From NCBI GenBank assembly GCA_947179155.2, contig OX359268.1, positions 1,884,001-1,948,000 on the forward strand: DNA of 64,000 bases. The letters are read 5' to 3'. The stretch is from Hedera helix. Lineage: Eukaryota; Streptophyta; Magnoliopsida; Apiales; Araliaceae. The notes beneath the pieces are model-generated. The model did not search any database. It had not been told where the DNA came from and saw only the letters and a list, made by a program, of their open reading frames with translations. Positions 22,191-35,094 of this stretch are shown piece by piece. Position 1 is the stretch's first letter. Each line of letters opens with the position of its first letter. A program made the position numbers and the translations under genes.

Positions 22191-25111
22191 TGTGACGCCC
22201 CCAAATCTGGGCCCACACAGCCCAAACTTGAGTCGTCAAAAAACTACAACAAAATTATTACAACAAAGCACAACGTACAACAATACAGTGTATAATAATA
22301 CACAACTAAGTCTTCACTATTATTGCCACACTATTTTACAAAACGTGAAGACTATGATAACTATTCCTCGGACCCTCACTCCATTCCCCGGCTAGACCCT
22401 GTTATGTTTTCATCTCCTGTTGAAAAACAATGGAACAAAAGAAAGGGTGAGCTCAAATAGCCCAGTAAAGAATATCATGACTAAGATAATGACGAATAAA
22501 TTATCATTAGTCTTCAACAGTTGAGTTCTTGATAGAATACAATAGACTACAAGGTTTATATCAAAAACTGCAGTTAAATTCTTAAACAACGTTCAGATCA
22601 ATAATAGCAACGGAATGAGTAATCTATTAGAAGAATAATGCAGACTATAATGTCCACTCGGTTCTCTTTTTAGGAAAAACATCATCAACTTTTATCATCT
22701 GAAATATCATTAGTCAAGATAATACAAATTCACAGTTCCTGATCATAATCATGCAGATCAACAGTTCATCTTTGCACTACGGGCCAAAGACATTCAATAT
22801 AACACCAACGGTCATGATTATACCAGATTCAGCCTTTGGTCATAATCATACCAAACAACAGTTCATCTTTGCACTACGGGCCAAAGAGAACATTCACCAC
22901 GTGCCATAAAAGACACCGAACAGATGTATCGCATTTAACCTATTATATCGCCTTTAACCTATCATCTGTTCAACAAATATATCACATCTGTGCCCCCGGC
23001 CACAGATATTCACAACAGCTTGATTTTTGGATGATTAGAATGATATAAATGATGAACAGAAGAAATAGGATAACAATAAGTATCGGAAGTTTACTTTGTA
23101 CAGATTCAAATAATGTCCAAATTGTCAACATGATGTGGAGTGAAATTCAAGATCCACAGTTCAGAATAACGGTTACAATTCAATAGAAAGGTTCACGTAA
23201 ATAGGAAGGTTCAGTTGAAATAATGAAGTTCAACTATTATGGAACATATAATATTTTCAGGAATTATAGAAGCAATAGTTCCATAATAAATTTCGATTTA
23301 GGAGTATGAAAGAAAATAATATCCCTTACCGTAGCAGGTTTGATTAACAAAAGGTGAAGGAAATTAATACAAAGGGTTATTCACCAACAGGCGGCAAACC
23401 GCTCCGTAAGGTTATTCCCACAATTTAATAGAATTTGAGTACAAAGAGTTATTCACCAAACAGGCGGCAATCCGCTCCGTAAGGTTATTCTCAGAGATTA
23501 ATAATGAATGAATACGAAAGGTTATTCACCAACAGGCGGCAATCCGCTCCGTAAGGTTATTCCCACAATTTAATAGAATTTGAGTACAAAGAGTTATTCA
23601 CCAAACAGGCGGCAATTCGCTCCGTAAGGTTATTCTCAGAGATTAATAATGAATGAATACGAAAGGTTATTCACCAACAGGCGGCAATCCGCTCCGTAAG
23701 GTTATTCCCACAATTTAATACATGGAGATAAAAGGCACGTCTTATGAGTAAGGAAGAAACAATATTATTATCGAGAATCAAATAATGATAATCCCTTACC
23801 ATAGTATGTTTGAATAATGGAAGATGAAAAAGATGGTATCCCTTACCTCAACACGTGACTGGATATTGATTTAAATGAGGTTGATTAACTTGAACAGTAC
23901 ACGTATACTTATAGATCTTCACAAATACTCAAGATGACTTAAGCACACTTAGAGAGAACTTTCACAAGAAGTATTTAGAGAGAGAAAGAAAGAACAAGTA
24001 AGGAAGTTTATGAAAAATCCTTAAGTTAAGGCTTCTATTTATAGCCAAAAATCTTATCATTCATTTAATCTAAACCATTCATTTAAAGATCATCTTTTAA
24101 TCTACACCATCCATTTCAAATATTATATTATCTTTAATCTACACCATTCATTTCATATCACCTAATAATCACCTAACTTTATATTATAAACAAATCAATT
24201 TAATTATTCAACAATAATTCACACTTTAATCTACACCATTCATTTCATATCACCTAATAATCACCTAACTTTATATTATAAATAAATCAATTCAATTATT
24301 CAACAATAATTCACACTTTAATCTACACCATTCATTTTATATCACCTAATAATCACCTAACTTTATATTATAAACAAATAACTTTATCAATTCAATTATT
24401 ATGACTAATTGTTATAAATACAGTATAGTTAGCTCTTAGATATCAAGTCAATAAATTAATGAAATACAACTGTTTAAATAACATCATAATAGAGATAACA
24501 ATAATGTAAAATAAAGCATACGTTACTGTGTAATGACAATTATTGATTCAATAATGTGAATTACTGTGCATATGTTACTGTGACAATTATTAGGTTCAAT
24601 AATTTTAAAAACAGTGCAACAACAATTATTGAATTGATAATATAAAATATTATGCAGTGACAATTATCGATGAAATGATGCGTAACAGTTACGGTGTCAA
24701 TTATCAGACCAATAATATGAGACACTATGCAATACCGTGTGTTACTGTAGAGTACCGTGTGATACAGAAAATATCATAAACTACCGTATGCTACTATTCT
24801 TTTATCACCGGTATTTTAACAGTTCCGTTGACTATTTTTATTTAAAAAGGTTACTTCTGTCGTTTTCTATATCCGACAAATATTCCGTTGTGGGGTCCAC
24901 CAATAATTTATTATTTCGGCGCCGTCGTACGGCACGAATATTCCCCGACCAAACGAATATTCCCCGACAAAGCGAATATTATCCGACAAAATAAAATTTG
25001 CACATAACATCCTTAACTTTCAATTTTGTTAATTTAACCACTTACTGTTTCAAAAAAAATATATATGAAGAAAAATTAAATTTTGTATTTCATAAAATTC
25101 GGGGTCTTACA
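22191..25111 (-). mobile_element. 3' LTR of the full-length chromovirus
   Basis: It runs from TGTGACGCC to TTACA on the plus strand and is 2921 bp, the same length as its partner. Because the element is on the minus strand, this left copy is the 3' LTR. It contains the five-unit hairpin repeat (about 23375-23720), the 92-bp tandem repeats and a TATA box on the minus strand at 24035-24044. Confidence 0.96.
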
Positions 25112-28100
25112 ACCTCCCCTCCTTATGAAATTTCGTCCCCGAAATTGACGTACCTGACATATCGAAGAGGTAAGGATACTTAGATTTCATCTCAGATTCT
25201 AGCTCCCAGGTCATTTCCTCAGTATCTTGGTTCCTCCATAAAACCTTAACTTGAGGTATAACCTTTGAGCGTAGGATCTGCTCCTTCTTATCCAGGATCT
25301 TAACAGGTACTTCCTCGTATGTTAAATCCTCTGCTATAACGTCTGGTTCTAACTCAATGACGTGGTTTGGGTCCTTCACATATTTACGTAACATAGATAT
25401 GTGAAAAACGTTATGGATGCGAGACATACTTGGTGGTAGGGCTAGTCTGTAGGCTACGGTTCCTATTCGATCGAGGATTTCAAATGGGCCAATAAATCGA
25501 GGGTTGAGCTTTCCTCTCTTTCCGAATCTCGTAACCCCTTTCCATGGAGAAACACGTAAGAATACATGATCTCCGACGTTGAAATTTTCGTCTCTCCGAT
25601 GAAGATCAGCATAACTCTTTTGTCGTTCTTGTGCGGTCTGTATTCGTTGTCGGATCATTTGGATCTTTTCGGTCGTCAAGCGTACCAACTCGGGTCCCAA
25701 CAATTTTGCTTCTCCTACTTCATTCCAACATATTGGAGAGCGACACTTCCTTCCATACAATGCCTCGAATGGAGCCATGCCTATGCTTGCTTGGTAACTG
25801 TTGTTGTAAGAAAATTCCACCAACGGCAAGTACTTATCCCAACTTCCTTTAAAGTCTAATACACAAAGTCTCAAAAGATCTTCGAGGGTCTGGATCGTCC
25901 TTTCCGATTGTCCGTCCGTTTGAGGATGGTATGCAGAACTAAAACGTAGTTCAGTGCCCATAGCTTTTTGTAGACTGATCCAAAAGCGTGAAGTGAATCT
26001 AGGATCTCGATCAGAAACTATGGAAACTGGCATGCCATGCAATCTCACGATCTCATTTATGTACATACCGGCAAGACGTTCAAGTGAAAAGTTTTCTCGT
26101 ATAGGCAAGAAATGAGCAGATTTGGTCAATCTATCTACGATCACCCAAATTGCATCTAAGCCTTGAGAAACTTTTGGAAGACCCGTCACGAAGTCCATAT
26201 TGATGTGTTCCCACTTCCATTCGGGAACTTCAAGTGATTGTAATGGACCTTTAGGAACTTGATGTTCTGCCTTGACACGTTGACAAGTTAGGCACCTTGA
26301 GATAAACTCCGCAATCTCTCTTTTCATATTGTTCCACCAAAATGTATGTCGAAGATCTCGATACATCTTGGTACCTCCTGGGTGGATTGCAAACGGCGTG
26401 TTGTGTGCCTCCATCATGATTTTATGCTTTAATTCAGGATCGTTAGGAACACAGAGTCGAGAGTTGACTCGAAGTATTCCTTTCTCGTCGATTCTTGCTT
26501 CGGGAATGGCACCTTCTTGTACTTTCTTTATCATGTTTATCATTTCCGGATCGGTAGCTTGAGCAGCTTTAATTTTATCGATTAAAGTTGGTTCTACTCG
26601 CACGTGAGCAATCTTCGAGTGGGTCCCTGGTGTCTTTAGCTCTATCTCCATCTTTTGCAAGTCGTACAAAATACACTTTTGTGTTGTCAGCAGTGCACTT
26701 GTACTTGCATAAGATTTTCTGCTCAAAGCGTCAGCTACAACGTTCGCCTTTCCCGGGTGATACTGGATTGTGTGGTCATAATCCTTTAACAGCTCAAGCC
26801 AATGTCGTTGTCGCATGTTGAGTTCCTTCTGGGTGAAGAAATACTTGAGACTTTTATGATCCGTATAGATATCCACTTTTTCTCCGTACAAGTAGTGTCT
26901 CCAGATCTTCAACGCGAAAACGACTGCTGCCAACTCTAGATCATGAGTAGGATAATTTTTCTCATAATCTTTGAGTTGTCGAGAGGCGTAGGCTATAACC
27001 TTTCCATGTTGCATAAGGACACAGCCTAGACCTTTGCCAGAAGCATCGCTGTAGATAACAAATTCTCCTGATCCTGATGGTATGGTCAGAACAGGAGCTG
27101 AAACCAGTCTCTTCTTGAGTTCTTGGAAACTTTTCTCGCATTCCTCGCTCCATATGAATTTTGTGCTTTTCCGAGTAAGCTGCGTTAATGGAGTGGCGAT
27201 TCGAGAAAATCCTTCTACGAATCTCCGATAATAACCAGCTAGACCCAGAAAACTTCGGACTTCGGTTACTGTTTTGGGTTGTTCCCAATTTAGTACCGTT
27301 TCAATCTTCGCAGGATCGACTGATATTCCTTGACTAGAAATCACATGCCCAAGAAACGCGACCTCCTTAAGCCAGAACTCACATTTCTTCAACTTGGCAT
27401 ATAATTTGTTTTCACGGAGCTTTTGTAGTATCAATCTCAGGTGTTGTTCATGATCCTCACGACTCTTGGAGTATATGAGGATGTCATCAATAAAGACAAC
27501 CACAAAATGATCCAAATGTTCCTTGAATATCCGGTTCATCATGTCCATGAAAGCTGCAGGAGCATTAGTTAGTCCAAAAGGCATGACTAAGAACTCATAA
27601 TGCCCATAACGAGTTCTGAAAGCAGTCTTTGGAATGTCCTCAGCTTTAACCTTTAACTGATGATATCCAGAACGGAGATCAATCTTTGAGAAATGTTGAG
27701 CGCCTTGCAATTGATCAAACATGTCATCAATCCGAGGTAACGGGTACCTGTTCTTGATGGTGACATGGTTCAATTCTCGGTAGTCAATGCACAATCTCAT
27801 ACTCCCGTCTTTCTTCTTCACAAAAAGGACAGGAGCACCCCAAGGTGATGCACTCGGACGAATGAAACCGGTATCCAACAATTCCTGTAGTTGGACTTTT
27901 AACTCTTGAAGTTCAATGGGAGCCATTCGGTAGGGAGCTTTGGAAATGGGCTTGGTACCGGGTTCAAGATCAATATAAAAATCAATTTCACGGTTTGGGG
28001 GTAAGCCAGGAAGTTCTTCAGGAAAAACGTCAGGAAACTCATTAATAATGGGAATATCATTCAAGTTTGACGTATTTTTGTTCAAATCAGTGACATGAGC

Positions 28101-28547
28101 TAAAAAGGCTTGACATCCGTTTTTCAATAAACGAATGACTTTATGGCTAGAAATAACAGTTATAGATTTCAATGGTTTAGTTGCTTGAATTTGCATGACA
28201 GGTTGATTAGGAATATGAAAACTAATAATCTTATGAAAACAATCAATTTTAGCATGATGGGTAGTCAACCAATCAATTCCTAAAATCACATCAAATTCAC
28301 GCATCTCCAAAGAAATAAGGTCAACAGGTAATGTGAGGTTGTTGATTTGAACTAGGCAAGATTTATAGACAGTAGATGTAATGGTCATTTCTCCTAATGG
28401 GGTTTCAACTGATAAGTCAAAGTCCAAGTTTTCAGGAGTTAAGTTTAAACGCTGAGCACATGCAGGTGAGATAAAAGAATGGGTAGAGCCAGTATCTAAC
28501 AAAGCGTAGACTTCACGAGAATTTATGAATAGCTTACCGGTTATCAC
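25107..28547 (-). CDS. Chromovirus pol (PR-RT-RNase H-INT-chromodomain)
   Basis: The open frame has 1146 codons. Protease DTG is at residues 18-20. RT has LCIDYRELN near 252-260 and catalytic FIDD at 352-355. RNase H shows Asp501, Glu538 and Asp563. Integrase has an HHCC zinc region (about 715-755) and catalytic Asp785, Asp846 and Glu882. The tail ending near PYLF is the chromodomain region of Tekay/Del elements, which is thought to guide insertion by binding histone marks. No internal stop or frameshift is visible. The frame begins with GTG right after the gag TAG and in the same frame, so there is no independent ATG start here. Pol is probably made as a gag-pol fusion. The frame runs through the polypurine tract and ends with the TAA inside the first bases of the 3' LTR. 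Confidence 0.95.
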   Translation of the reverse strand: MITGKLFINSREVYALLDTGSTHSFISPACAQRLNLTPENLDFDLSVETPLGEMTITSTVYKSCLVQINNLTLPVDLISLEMREFDVILGIDWLTTHHAKIDCFHKIISFHIPNQPVMQIQATKPLKSITVISSHKVIRLLKNGCQAFLAHVTDLNKNTSNLNDIPIINEFPDVFPEELPGLPPNREIDFYIDLEPGTKPISKAPYRMAPIELQELKVQLQELLDTGFIRPSASPWGAPVLFVKKKDGSMRLCIDYRELNHVTIKNRYPLPRIDDMFDQLQGAQHFSKIDLRSGYHQLKVKAEDIPKTAFRTRYGHYEFLVMPFGLTNAPAAFMDMMNRIFKEHLDHFVVVFIDDILIYSKSREDHEQHLRLILQKLRENKLYAKLKKCEFWLKEVAFLGHVISSQGISVDPAKIETVLNWEQPKTVTEVRSFLGLAGYYRRFVEGFSRIATPLTQLTRKSTKFIWSEECEKSFQELKKRLVSAPVLTIPSGSGEFVIYSDASGKGLGCVLMQHGKVIAYASRQLKDYEKNYPTHDLELAAVVFALKIWRHYLYGEKVDIYTDHKSLKYFFTQKELNMRQRHWLELLKDYDHTIQYHPGKANVVADALSRKSYASTSALLTTQKCILYDLQKMEIELKTPGTHSKIAHVRVEPTLIDKIKAAQATDPEMINMIKKVQEGAIPEARIDEKGILRVNSRLCVPNDPELKHKIMMEAHNTPFAIHPGGTKMYRDLRHTFWWNNMKREIAEFISRCLTCQRVKAEHQVPKGPLQSLEVPEWKWEHINMDFVTGLPKVSQGLDAIWVIVDRLTKSAHFLPIRENFSLERLAGMYINEIVRLHGMPVSIVSDRDPRFTSRFWISLQKAMGTELRFSSAYHPQTDGQSERTIQTLEDLLRLCVLDFKGSWDKYLPLVEFSYNNSYQASIGMAPFEALYGRKCRSPICWNEVGEAKLLGPELVRLTTEKIQMIRQRIQTAQERQKSYADLHRRDENFNVGDHVFLRVSPWKGVTRFGKRGKLNPRFIGPFEILDRIGTVAYRLALPPSMSRIHNVFHISMLRKYVKDPNHVIELEPDVIAEDLTYEEVPVKILDKKEQILRSKVIPQVKVLWRNQDTEEMTWELESEMKSKYPYLFDMSGTSISGTKFHKEGRL
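25112..25124 (-). other. Polypurine tract of the chromovirus
   Basis: On the minus strand AAGGAGGGGAGGT directly precedes the LTR start TGTAAGACC. This is the expected plus-strand primer. It also encodes the last residues of the pol frame (Lys-Glu-Gly-Arg). Confidence 0.9.
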
Positions 28548-29753
28548 CTAGTTCGAGTTTCGTGTCATTTGGGATGTCACAACAAAAGCTCTCCCTTGAA
28601 CTACAGATTTTCCTTTATCCGCGCTAGCTTTTGGTATCATCATTGCAGCTGGACTTGATTTTGTGGCAGGACAAAATCGCGCAAGATGACCCTTTTTCCC
28701 ACAACTGTAGCACTTTTTGGACTGCAGTGTACAGTTTGGGCTGATGTGACCTTCCTGACCACACCTATAGCATCTCACTGGTGGTCGATCTTCTCCCCTT
28801 GAAACTGGGGTCGGTGCTGGTGTTGGTACTGGTGCTGGTGCCCTTCCATAATTATTATGGAATCTCTTTCTTTTGAAATTGTTCCCACTAGATTCTCCTC
28901 TTCTGTTATTTGGTATGGAATTACCACCGAAGTGTTGGTTACCTCCTCGATGGTTCTCGTTCCTGTGGTTGTTGTCACTCCTTTCTCTATGCTGATCATT
29001 AACTCTTGGCTGCAATGTTTCATCTGTTTGCTCCACCCTTTGAGCCCTATCTACAACATCTGAATACAAACTAAATTTATGAGAGCTAAGTTGTTGACGA
29101 ATTTTGAATCTCAAACCTCTTAGGAACATCCGACTCATTCGTGCTTCGTCATCCACAAGATGAGTCGCAAAACGAGACAGTTCAGCAAACTTAGCTTCAT
29201 ATTGAGAAACTGTCATGTTTCCCTGCTCTAGCTTAATGAATTCCACTTCCTTCATATGGCGGATGCTTTCTGGGAAGTACTTCTCGTTAAACAGTTCTTC
29301 GAATTCTGTCCAAGACATTTCGAGTGCTGAAGGTTGGATACGTTTTACCGCTTCCCACCAATGGTCCGCCTCACCTCGTAACATAAAAGTGGCAAATGGC
29401 ACCTTCTGATCATCAGCGCATTGTAAGACATCAAGTATTTTTGTCGTCTGCTTTAGCCATGCCTCCGCTTTGAGTGGGTCAGGCTTCCCGTGGAATTCAG
29501 GTGGTCCTAATTCTTTAAATTGCTTAACAGTGACCATCCTCAAATTGCCAGCGTTTCTACCGTTATTATTGACTGGATTTCCTCTTCCTTGATTATGTAT
29601 GAACAGCATGAAATTCCTAAAGAATCCATCGTTCATCATGTTATCAGGAACATTATTTCCTGAGTTGGCAGGAGGATTGTTTGGGGCCTCTTGATTCTCG
29701 GCTACATTTGCTTTGGGTATTCCATAGTTAACCTCTTGATTTTCAGATGCCAT
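28548..29753 (-). CDS. Chromovirus gag
   Basis: The frame has 401 codons from ATG at 29753 to TAG at 28550-28548. A capsid region ([12 protein letters not shown]...[14 protein letters not shown]..., then [11 protein letters not shown]) is typical of plant chromovirus gag. Two zinc knuckles follow at residues 328-341 ([14 protein letters not shown]) and 348-361 ([14 protein letters not shown]), both CX2CX4HX4C. Gag assembles the particle and packages the RNA. The start lies about 180 bp downstream of the primer-binding site. The frame is intact, but it ends with an amber codon where related elements, as far as I know, usually continue straight into protease. Confidence 0.95.
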   Translation of the reverse strand: MASENQEVNYGIPKANVAENQEAPNNPPANSGNNVPDNMMNDGFFRNFMLFIHNQGRGNPVNNNGRNAGNLRMVTVKQFKELGPPEFHGKPDPLKAEAWLKQTTKILDVLQCADDQKVPFATFMLRGEADHWWEAVKRIQPSALEMSWTEFEELFNEKYFPESIRHMKEVEFIKLEQGNMTVSQYEAKFAELSRFATHLVDDEARMSRMFLRGLRFKIRQQLSSHKFSLYSDVVDRAQRVEQTDETLQPRVNDQHRERSDNNHRNENHRGGNQHFGGNSIPNNRRGESSGNNFKRKRFHNNYGRAPAPVPTPAPTPVSRGEDRPPVRCYRCGQEGHISPNCTLQSKKCYSCGKKGHLARFCPATKSSPAAMMIPKASADKGKSVVQGRAFVVTSQMTRNSN

Positions 29754-29932
29754 ACCTAACTGTGGTCACAAAATAAATGTTAGTTCAAATAAACTGACTC
29801 ATCACTTCATGTTCCTACATTCAAATCGACTCATTAGATAATAAAATCTATTTTAGGTAGGACACACTAGTGACTGATTCTATTCGTCTCTCCCCTCCTA
29901 GTTCTACCCCAAATCTCCATTAAAGACCATAT

Positions 29933-29950
29933 CCCTAAGCTCTGATGCCA
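29933..29950 (-). other. Primer-binding site (initiator tRNA-Met type)
   Basis: On the minus strand the 5' LTR ends ...GTCACA, followed by two bases and TGGCATCAGAGCTTAGGG. The common plant primer-binding site for initiator tRNA-Met begins TGGTATCAGAGC, so this differs at one early base. Position and spacing are as expected. Confidence 0.9.
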
Positions 29951-29952
29951 AC

Positions 29953-32873
29953 TGTGACGCCCCCAAATCTGGGCCCACACAGCCCAAACTTGAGTCGTCA
30001 AAAAACTACAACAAAATTATTACAACAAAGCACAACGTACAACAATACAGTGTATAATAATACACAACTAAGTCTTCACTATTATTGCCACACTATTTTA
30101 CAAAACGTGAAGACTATGATAACTATTCCTCGGACCCTCACTCCATTCCCCGGCTAGACCCTGTTATGTTTTCATCTCCTGTTGAAAAACAATGGAACAA
30201 AAGAAAGGGTGAGCTCAAATAGCCCAGTAAAGAATATCATGACTAAGATAATGACGAATAAATTATCATTAGTCTTCAACAGTTAAGTTCTTGATAGAAT
30301 ACAATAGACTACAAGGTTTATATCAAAAACTACAGTTAAATTCTTAAACAACGTTCAGATCAATAATAGCAGCGGAATGAGTAATCTATTAGAAGAATAA
30401 TGCAGACTATAATGTCCACTCGGTTCTCTTTTTAGGAAAAACATCATCAACTTTTATCATCTGAAATATCATTAGTCAAGATAATACAAATTCACAGTTC
30501 CTGATCATAATCATGCAGATCAACAGTTCATCTTTGCACTACGGGCCAAAGACATTCAATATAACACCAACGGTCATGATTATACCAGATTCAGCCTTTG
30601 GTCATAATCATACCAAACAACAGTTCATCTTTGCACTACGGGCCAAAGAGAACATTCACCACGTGCCATAAAAGACACCGAACAGATGTATCGCCTTTAA
30701 CCTATTATATCGCCTTTAACCTATCATCTGTTCAACAAATATATCACATCTGTGCCCCCGGCCACAGATATTCACAACAGCTTGATTTTTGGATGATTAG
30801 AATGATATAAATGATGAACAGAAGAAATAGGATAACAATAAGTATCGGAAGTTTACTTTGTACAGATTCAAATAATGTCCAAATTGTCAACATGATGTGG
30901 AGTGAAATTCAAGATCCACAGTTCAGAATAACGGTTACAATTCAATAGAAAGGTTCACGTAAATAGGAAGGTTCAGTTGAAATAATGAAGTTCAACTATT
31001 ATGGAACATATAATATTTTCAGGAATTATAGAAGCAATAGTTCCATAATAAATTTCGATTTAGGAGTATGAAAGAAAATAATATCCCTTACCGTAGCAGG
31101 TTTGATTAACAAAAGGTGAAGGAAATTAATACAAAGGGTTATTCACCAACAGGCGGCAAACCGCTCCGTAAGGTTATTCCCACAATTTAATAGAATTTGA
31201 GTACAAAGAGTTATTCACCAAACAGGCGGCAATCCGCTCCGTAAGGTTATTCTCAGAGATTAATAATGAATGAATACGAAAGGTTATTCACCAACAGGCG
31301 GCAATCCGCTCCGTAAGGTTATTCCCACAATTTAATAGAATTTGAGTACAAAGAGTTATTCACCAAACAGGCGGCAATTCGCTCCGTAAGGTTATTCTCA
31401 GAGATTAATAATGAATGAATACGAAAGGTTATTCACCAACAGGCGGCAATCCGCTCCGTAAGGTTATTCCCACAATTTAATACATGGAGATAAAAGGCAC
31501 GTCTTATGAGTAAGGAAGAAACAATATTATTATCGAGAATCAAATAATGATAATCCCTTACCATAGTATGTTTGAATAATGGAAGATGAAAAAGATGGTA
31601 TCCCTTACCTCAACACGTGACTGGATATTGATTTAAATGAGGTTGATTAACTTGAACAGTACACGTATACTTATAGATCTTCACAAATACTCAAGATGAC
31701 TTAAGCACACTTAGAGAGAACTTTCACAAGAAGTATTTAGAGAGAGAAAGAAAGAACAAGTAAGGAAGTTTATGAAAAATCCTTAAGTTAAGGCTTCTAT
31801 TTATAGCCAAAAATCTTATCATTCATTTAATCTAAACCATTCATTTAAAGATCATCTTTTAATCTACACCATCCATTTCAAATATTATATTATCTTTAAT
31901 CTACACCATTCATTTCATATCACCTAATAATCACCTAACTTTATATTATAAACAAATCAATTTAATTATTCAACAATAATTCACACTTTAATCTACACCA
32001 TTCATTTCATATCACCTAATAATCACCTAACTTTATATTATAAATAAATCAATTCAATTATTCAACAATAATTCACACTTTAATCTACACCATTCATTTT
32101 ATATCACCTAATAATCACCTAACTTTATATTATAAACAAATAACTTTATCAATTCAATTATTATGACTAATTGTTATAAATACAGTATAGTTAGCTCTTA
32201 GATATCAAGTCAATAAATTAATGAAATACAACTGTTTAAATAACATCATAATAGAGATAACAATAATGTAAAATAAAGCATACGTTACTGTGTAATGACA
32301 ATTATTGATTCAATAATGTGAATTACTGTGCATATGTTACTGTGACAATTATTAGGTTCAATAATTTTAAAAACAGTGCAACAACAATTATTGAATTGAT
32401 AATATAAAATATTATGCAGTGACAATTATCGATGAAATGATGCGTAACAGTTACGGTGTCAATTATCAGACCAATAATATGAGACACTATGCAATACCGT
32501 GTGTTACTGTAGAGTACCGTGTGCTACAGAAAATACCATAAACTACCGTATGCTACTATTCTTTTATCACCGGTATTTTAACAGTTCCGTTGACTATTTT
32601 TATTTAAAAAGGTTACTTCTGTCGTTTTCTATATCCGACAAATATTCCGTTGTGGGGTCCACCAATAATTTATTATTTCGGCGCCGTCGTACGGCACGAA
32701 TATTCCCCGACCAAACGAATATTCCCCGACAAAGCGAATATTGTCTGACAAAATAAAATTTGCACATAACATCCTTAACTTTCAACTTTGTTAATTTAAC
32801 CACTTACTGTTTCAAAAAAAATATATATGAAGAAAAATTAAATTTTGTATTTCATAAAATTCGGGGTCTTACA
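29953..32873 (-). mobile_element. 5' LTR of the full-length chromovirus
   Basis: It is 2921 bp, matches the 22191-25111 copy with nine differences seen by eye, and lies next to the primer-binding site. As the 5' LTR it carries the promoter that would drive the genomic RNA. The AT-rich repeats and G-box-like CACGTG motifs near 30660 and 31615 are also present. Confidence 0.96.
31797..31806 (-). promoter_or_regulatory. TATA box of the chromovirus 5' LTR
   Basis: On the minus strand CTATAAATAG is followed after 50-100 bp by a pyrimidine-rich leader (TTCTTTCTTTCTCTCTC). It is a perfect plant TATA consensus. The same site is kept in the 3' LTR (24035-24044), in the solo LTR (12211-12220) and in the old copy (62179-62188), which supports function. 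Confidence 0.65.
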
Positions 32874-34040
32874 CTAATCATACAAATTTACTTTATTTTT
32901 TAATAAAACATCACCCTTACTTAAATATTAATATCAAAATATAACACAAGTCGTTTTCGTTAGTCCGAATTAACTCAATAATCTTAATTAAAGATTTTCT
33001 TTTTGAGTAAATGTATATGCACTTAAAATACTATTCCATTAATCCCGAAACTTTGTTATATTTATGATGTAAATGGTATTCATAGAGATTATAAAATATT
33101 TGTTCATGTCATTTAGTTTTTTACAAGTCATAACCAAATTTGCAATATAATTGAATAAAAAAATTTAAAAATTTTCATCATTTTCTTCTTTCATCTATTT
33201 TTAAAACTTGATAACACAATGCGAGCAAATCATACAAATTTATTTTACTTTTTTAATAAAACCTCACCTTAGTTAAATATTAATATCAAAATATAACACG
33301 AGTCTTTTTCGTTAGTTTGAATTAACTCAATAATCTTAAACAAAGATTTTTTTTTCAAGTAAACGTACGTACACTTCAAAAACTATTCATTTAATCACGA
33401 AACTTTGTTATAAAATATTTGTTCATGTTAATTAGTTTTGCACAACTAAATTTGCAATACTTTTTTTTTTCCTTTTTTATTCATTAAAAATAAAAATTCA
33501 ATAACAACATAATTGAATATATATATATATATTTTTAATTTGCATCTATTTTAAAAACTTGGTAACACAATGTGAGTTTAATCATACAAATTTATTTATT
33601 TTTTTAATAAAACTTCACCCTTACTTAAATATTAATATCAAAATGTAACACAAGTCGTTTTTATTAATCCGAATTAGCTTAGTGATCTTAAATAAAGATT
33701 TTCTTTTCGAGTAAACGTACATGCACTTGAAAAATTATTCCATTAATCCATAAACTTTGTTATGTTTATGATACAAATGTTGTTAATAGAGATAATAAAA
33801 TATTTGTTCATGCTAATTAGTTTTTCATAACCAAATTTGCGGTATTTTTCTCTCTTTCTATTCATTAAAAAAAATTCAATAACAACATAATTGAATAAAA
33901 AAACTTAAATTTTTCGTCATTTTCCCCCCATGTATTTTAAAAACTTGGTAACACAATGTGAGTTTAATCATACAAATTTATTTTATTTTTTAATAAAACC
34001 TTACAATACTTAAATAAGCCTTCAAATTGGTACTGAAAAT
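32874..34040. repeat. AT-rich tandem array, right part (about 350-385-bp units)
   Basis: It resumes directly after the retrotransposon with the second CTAAT. Unit starts (ATCATACAAATTTATTT...) are at about 32877, 33229, 33581 and 33967. Each unit contains ATTAATATCAAAAT, TTTTCGTTAGTCCGAATTAACTC, AACATAATTGAA and AACTTGGTAACACAATG. No coding frame is present. It may be a short satellite-like local array. Confidence 0.85.
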
Positions 34041-34627
34041 AGTTTTTTAAAAAATAAATAAAAGTTGCATAGAAAATATTTCTTTCGCTGTGCAAAAAAA
34101 ACTCATTCGAAAAATTTTAAAATGTATTTTATTACATATTTATCTGTATAATTAAATGTTGTTAATTTAGTAATGATTGTATCATAATAAATTTAAAAAT
34201 ACTATATAATTTTATACTATTATTAATAAAATGTTAATTTTTTATTTTTGCAAAAAAAAATTGTCAAATAAGAATTTTTTCTCTTTTGGAAGAGAAAATA
34301 TATATTATAATATTATATTATTACTCCCAAAAGTATACATTATTACTCTCCAAAGAAAAAGGAAACAAAAGAGAAAGATGAGGGAGACACGTGTAACTAC
34401 TAAGACCATTCTTTCTTTTTATCATCTCTTTGCTGCTTGGTGACTTTCAATCTTCAAGACCTTCGAGCTGAGAAAAGAAAGGATGCAGCGATGCAGATCC
34501 AGAGACCTTCTTCTTCATCCAAGTTTCGAGGAAAGAAACTAAGAAAGGATGCAGAACCATAAACCATCTTCTTCATCGCAAGCTGCAATAGCAAAGCAGG
34601 TAAGTCAGTATTAGTCATCTTACTGTA
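34041..34627. other. AT-rich non-coding stretch
   Basis: No gene or repeat could be named. A short mixed-composition segment at 34440-34610, ending in GCAG|GTAAGT, looks like an exon end, but its reading frame is closed and it matches nothing I know. Confidence 0.3.
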
Positions 34628-35094
34628 CAAGAGCTGCTAAGGCGCACGCCTTGGTGATTTTGGTGTTGCAACTAAAAGGCCTATGCAATTATTTTGTGAT
34701 AATAAATTAGTCATTAGTATTACAACAACCCGGTACAACATTATAGAACGAAGTACATTGAGATTGATAGGCACTTCATTAAAGAAACGTTAGCTAGTGG
34801 TCTTATTTGCTTACCTTTCGTCAAAACAGAATATCAACTTGCTGATATTTTGACTAAAAGTCTTAGTAGTAAATTGTTTTATTCATTGTGTTTCAAGTTG
34901 GGCATACAAGACATTTATACACCAACTTGAGGGCGACTGTTGGAAGAATCATCCATATCCCATAAATTAGGGAGTATTATATTATAAACTAGTATAAATA
35001 TAACTCAATGTAAATGAGAAGACATTATTTAAATATACAAAGTCAGTTTCTACTTCTCTGTTTTCATAAATCGAGATTAATTCCAAAAATAACA
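34628..35094 (+). mobile_element. 3' end of a Ty1/copia retrotransposon (RNase H tail plus LTR)
   Basis: From about 34628 the sequence encodes the end of copia RNase H: GDFGVATKRPMQLFCDNK, then after a one-base frameshift near 34736 RTKYIEIDRHFIKE, QLADILTKSL and LGIQDIYTPT, with TGA at 34928. A short purine tract (TTGAGGGCGAC) leads to TGTTGGAAGAATC at 34939, the usual start of a copia LTR. The LTR probably ends near 35094 (...AATAACA), giving about 156 bp. The rest of the element is missing, so it is a truncated, dead copy. Confidence 0.85.

Larger units (their letters stand above)
22191..32873 (-). mobile_element. Full-length Tekay/Del-type chromovirus (Ty3/gypsy), family A
   Basis: It has two 2921-bp LTRs, a primer-binding site, gag, pol with a C-terminal chromodomain, a polypurine tract and a perfect 5-bp duplication, all on the minus strand. 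By eye the two LTRs differ at nine positions (about 0.3%), so the insertion is recent. The only lesion in the coding region is one in-frame TAG between gag and pol. It landed inside an AT-rich tandem array, between the two blocks of the YAK1 pseudogene. It could be active if the TAG is read through or if proteins are supplied in trans. Confidence 0.97.

Noticed and set aside
25566..26821. Plus-strand frames inside the chromovirus pol region
   Set aside because: They are antisense shadows of the intact minus-strand pol frame.
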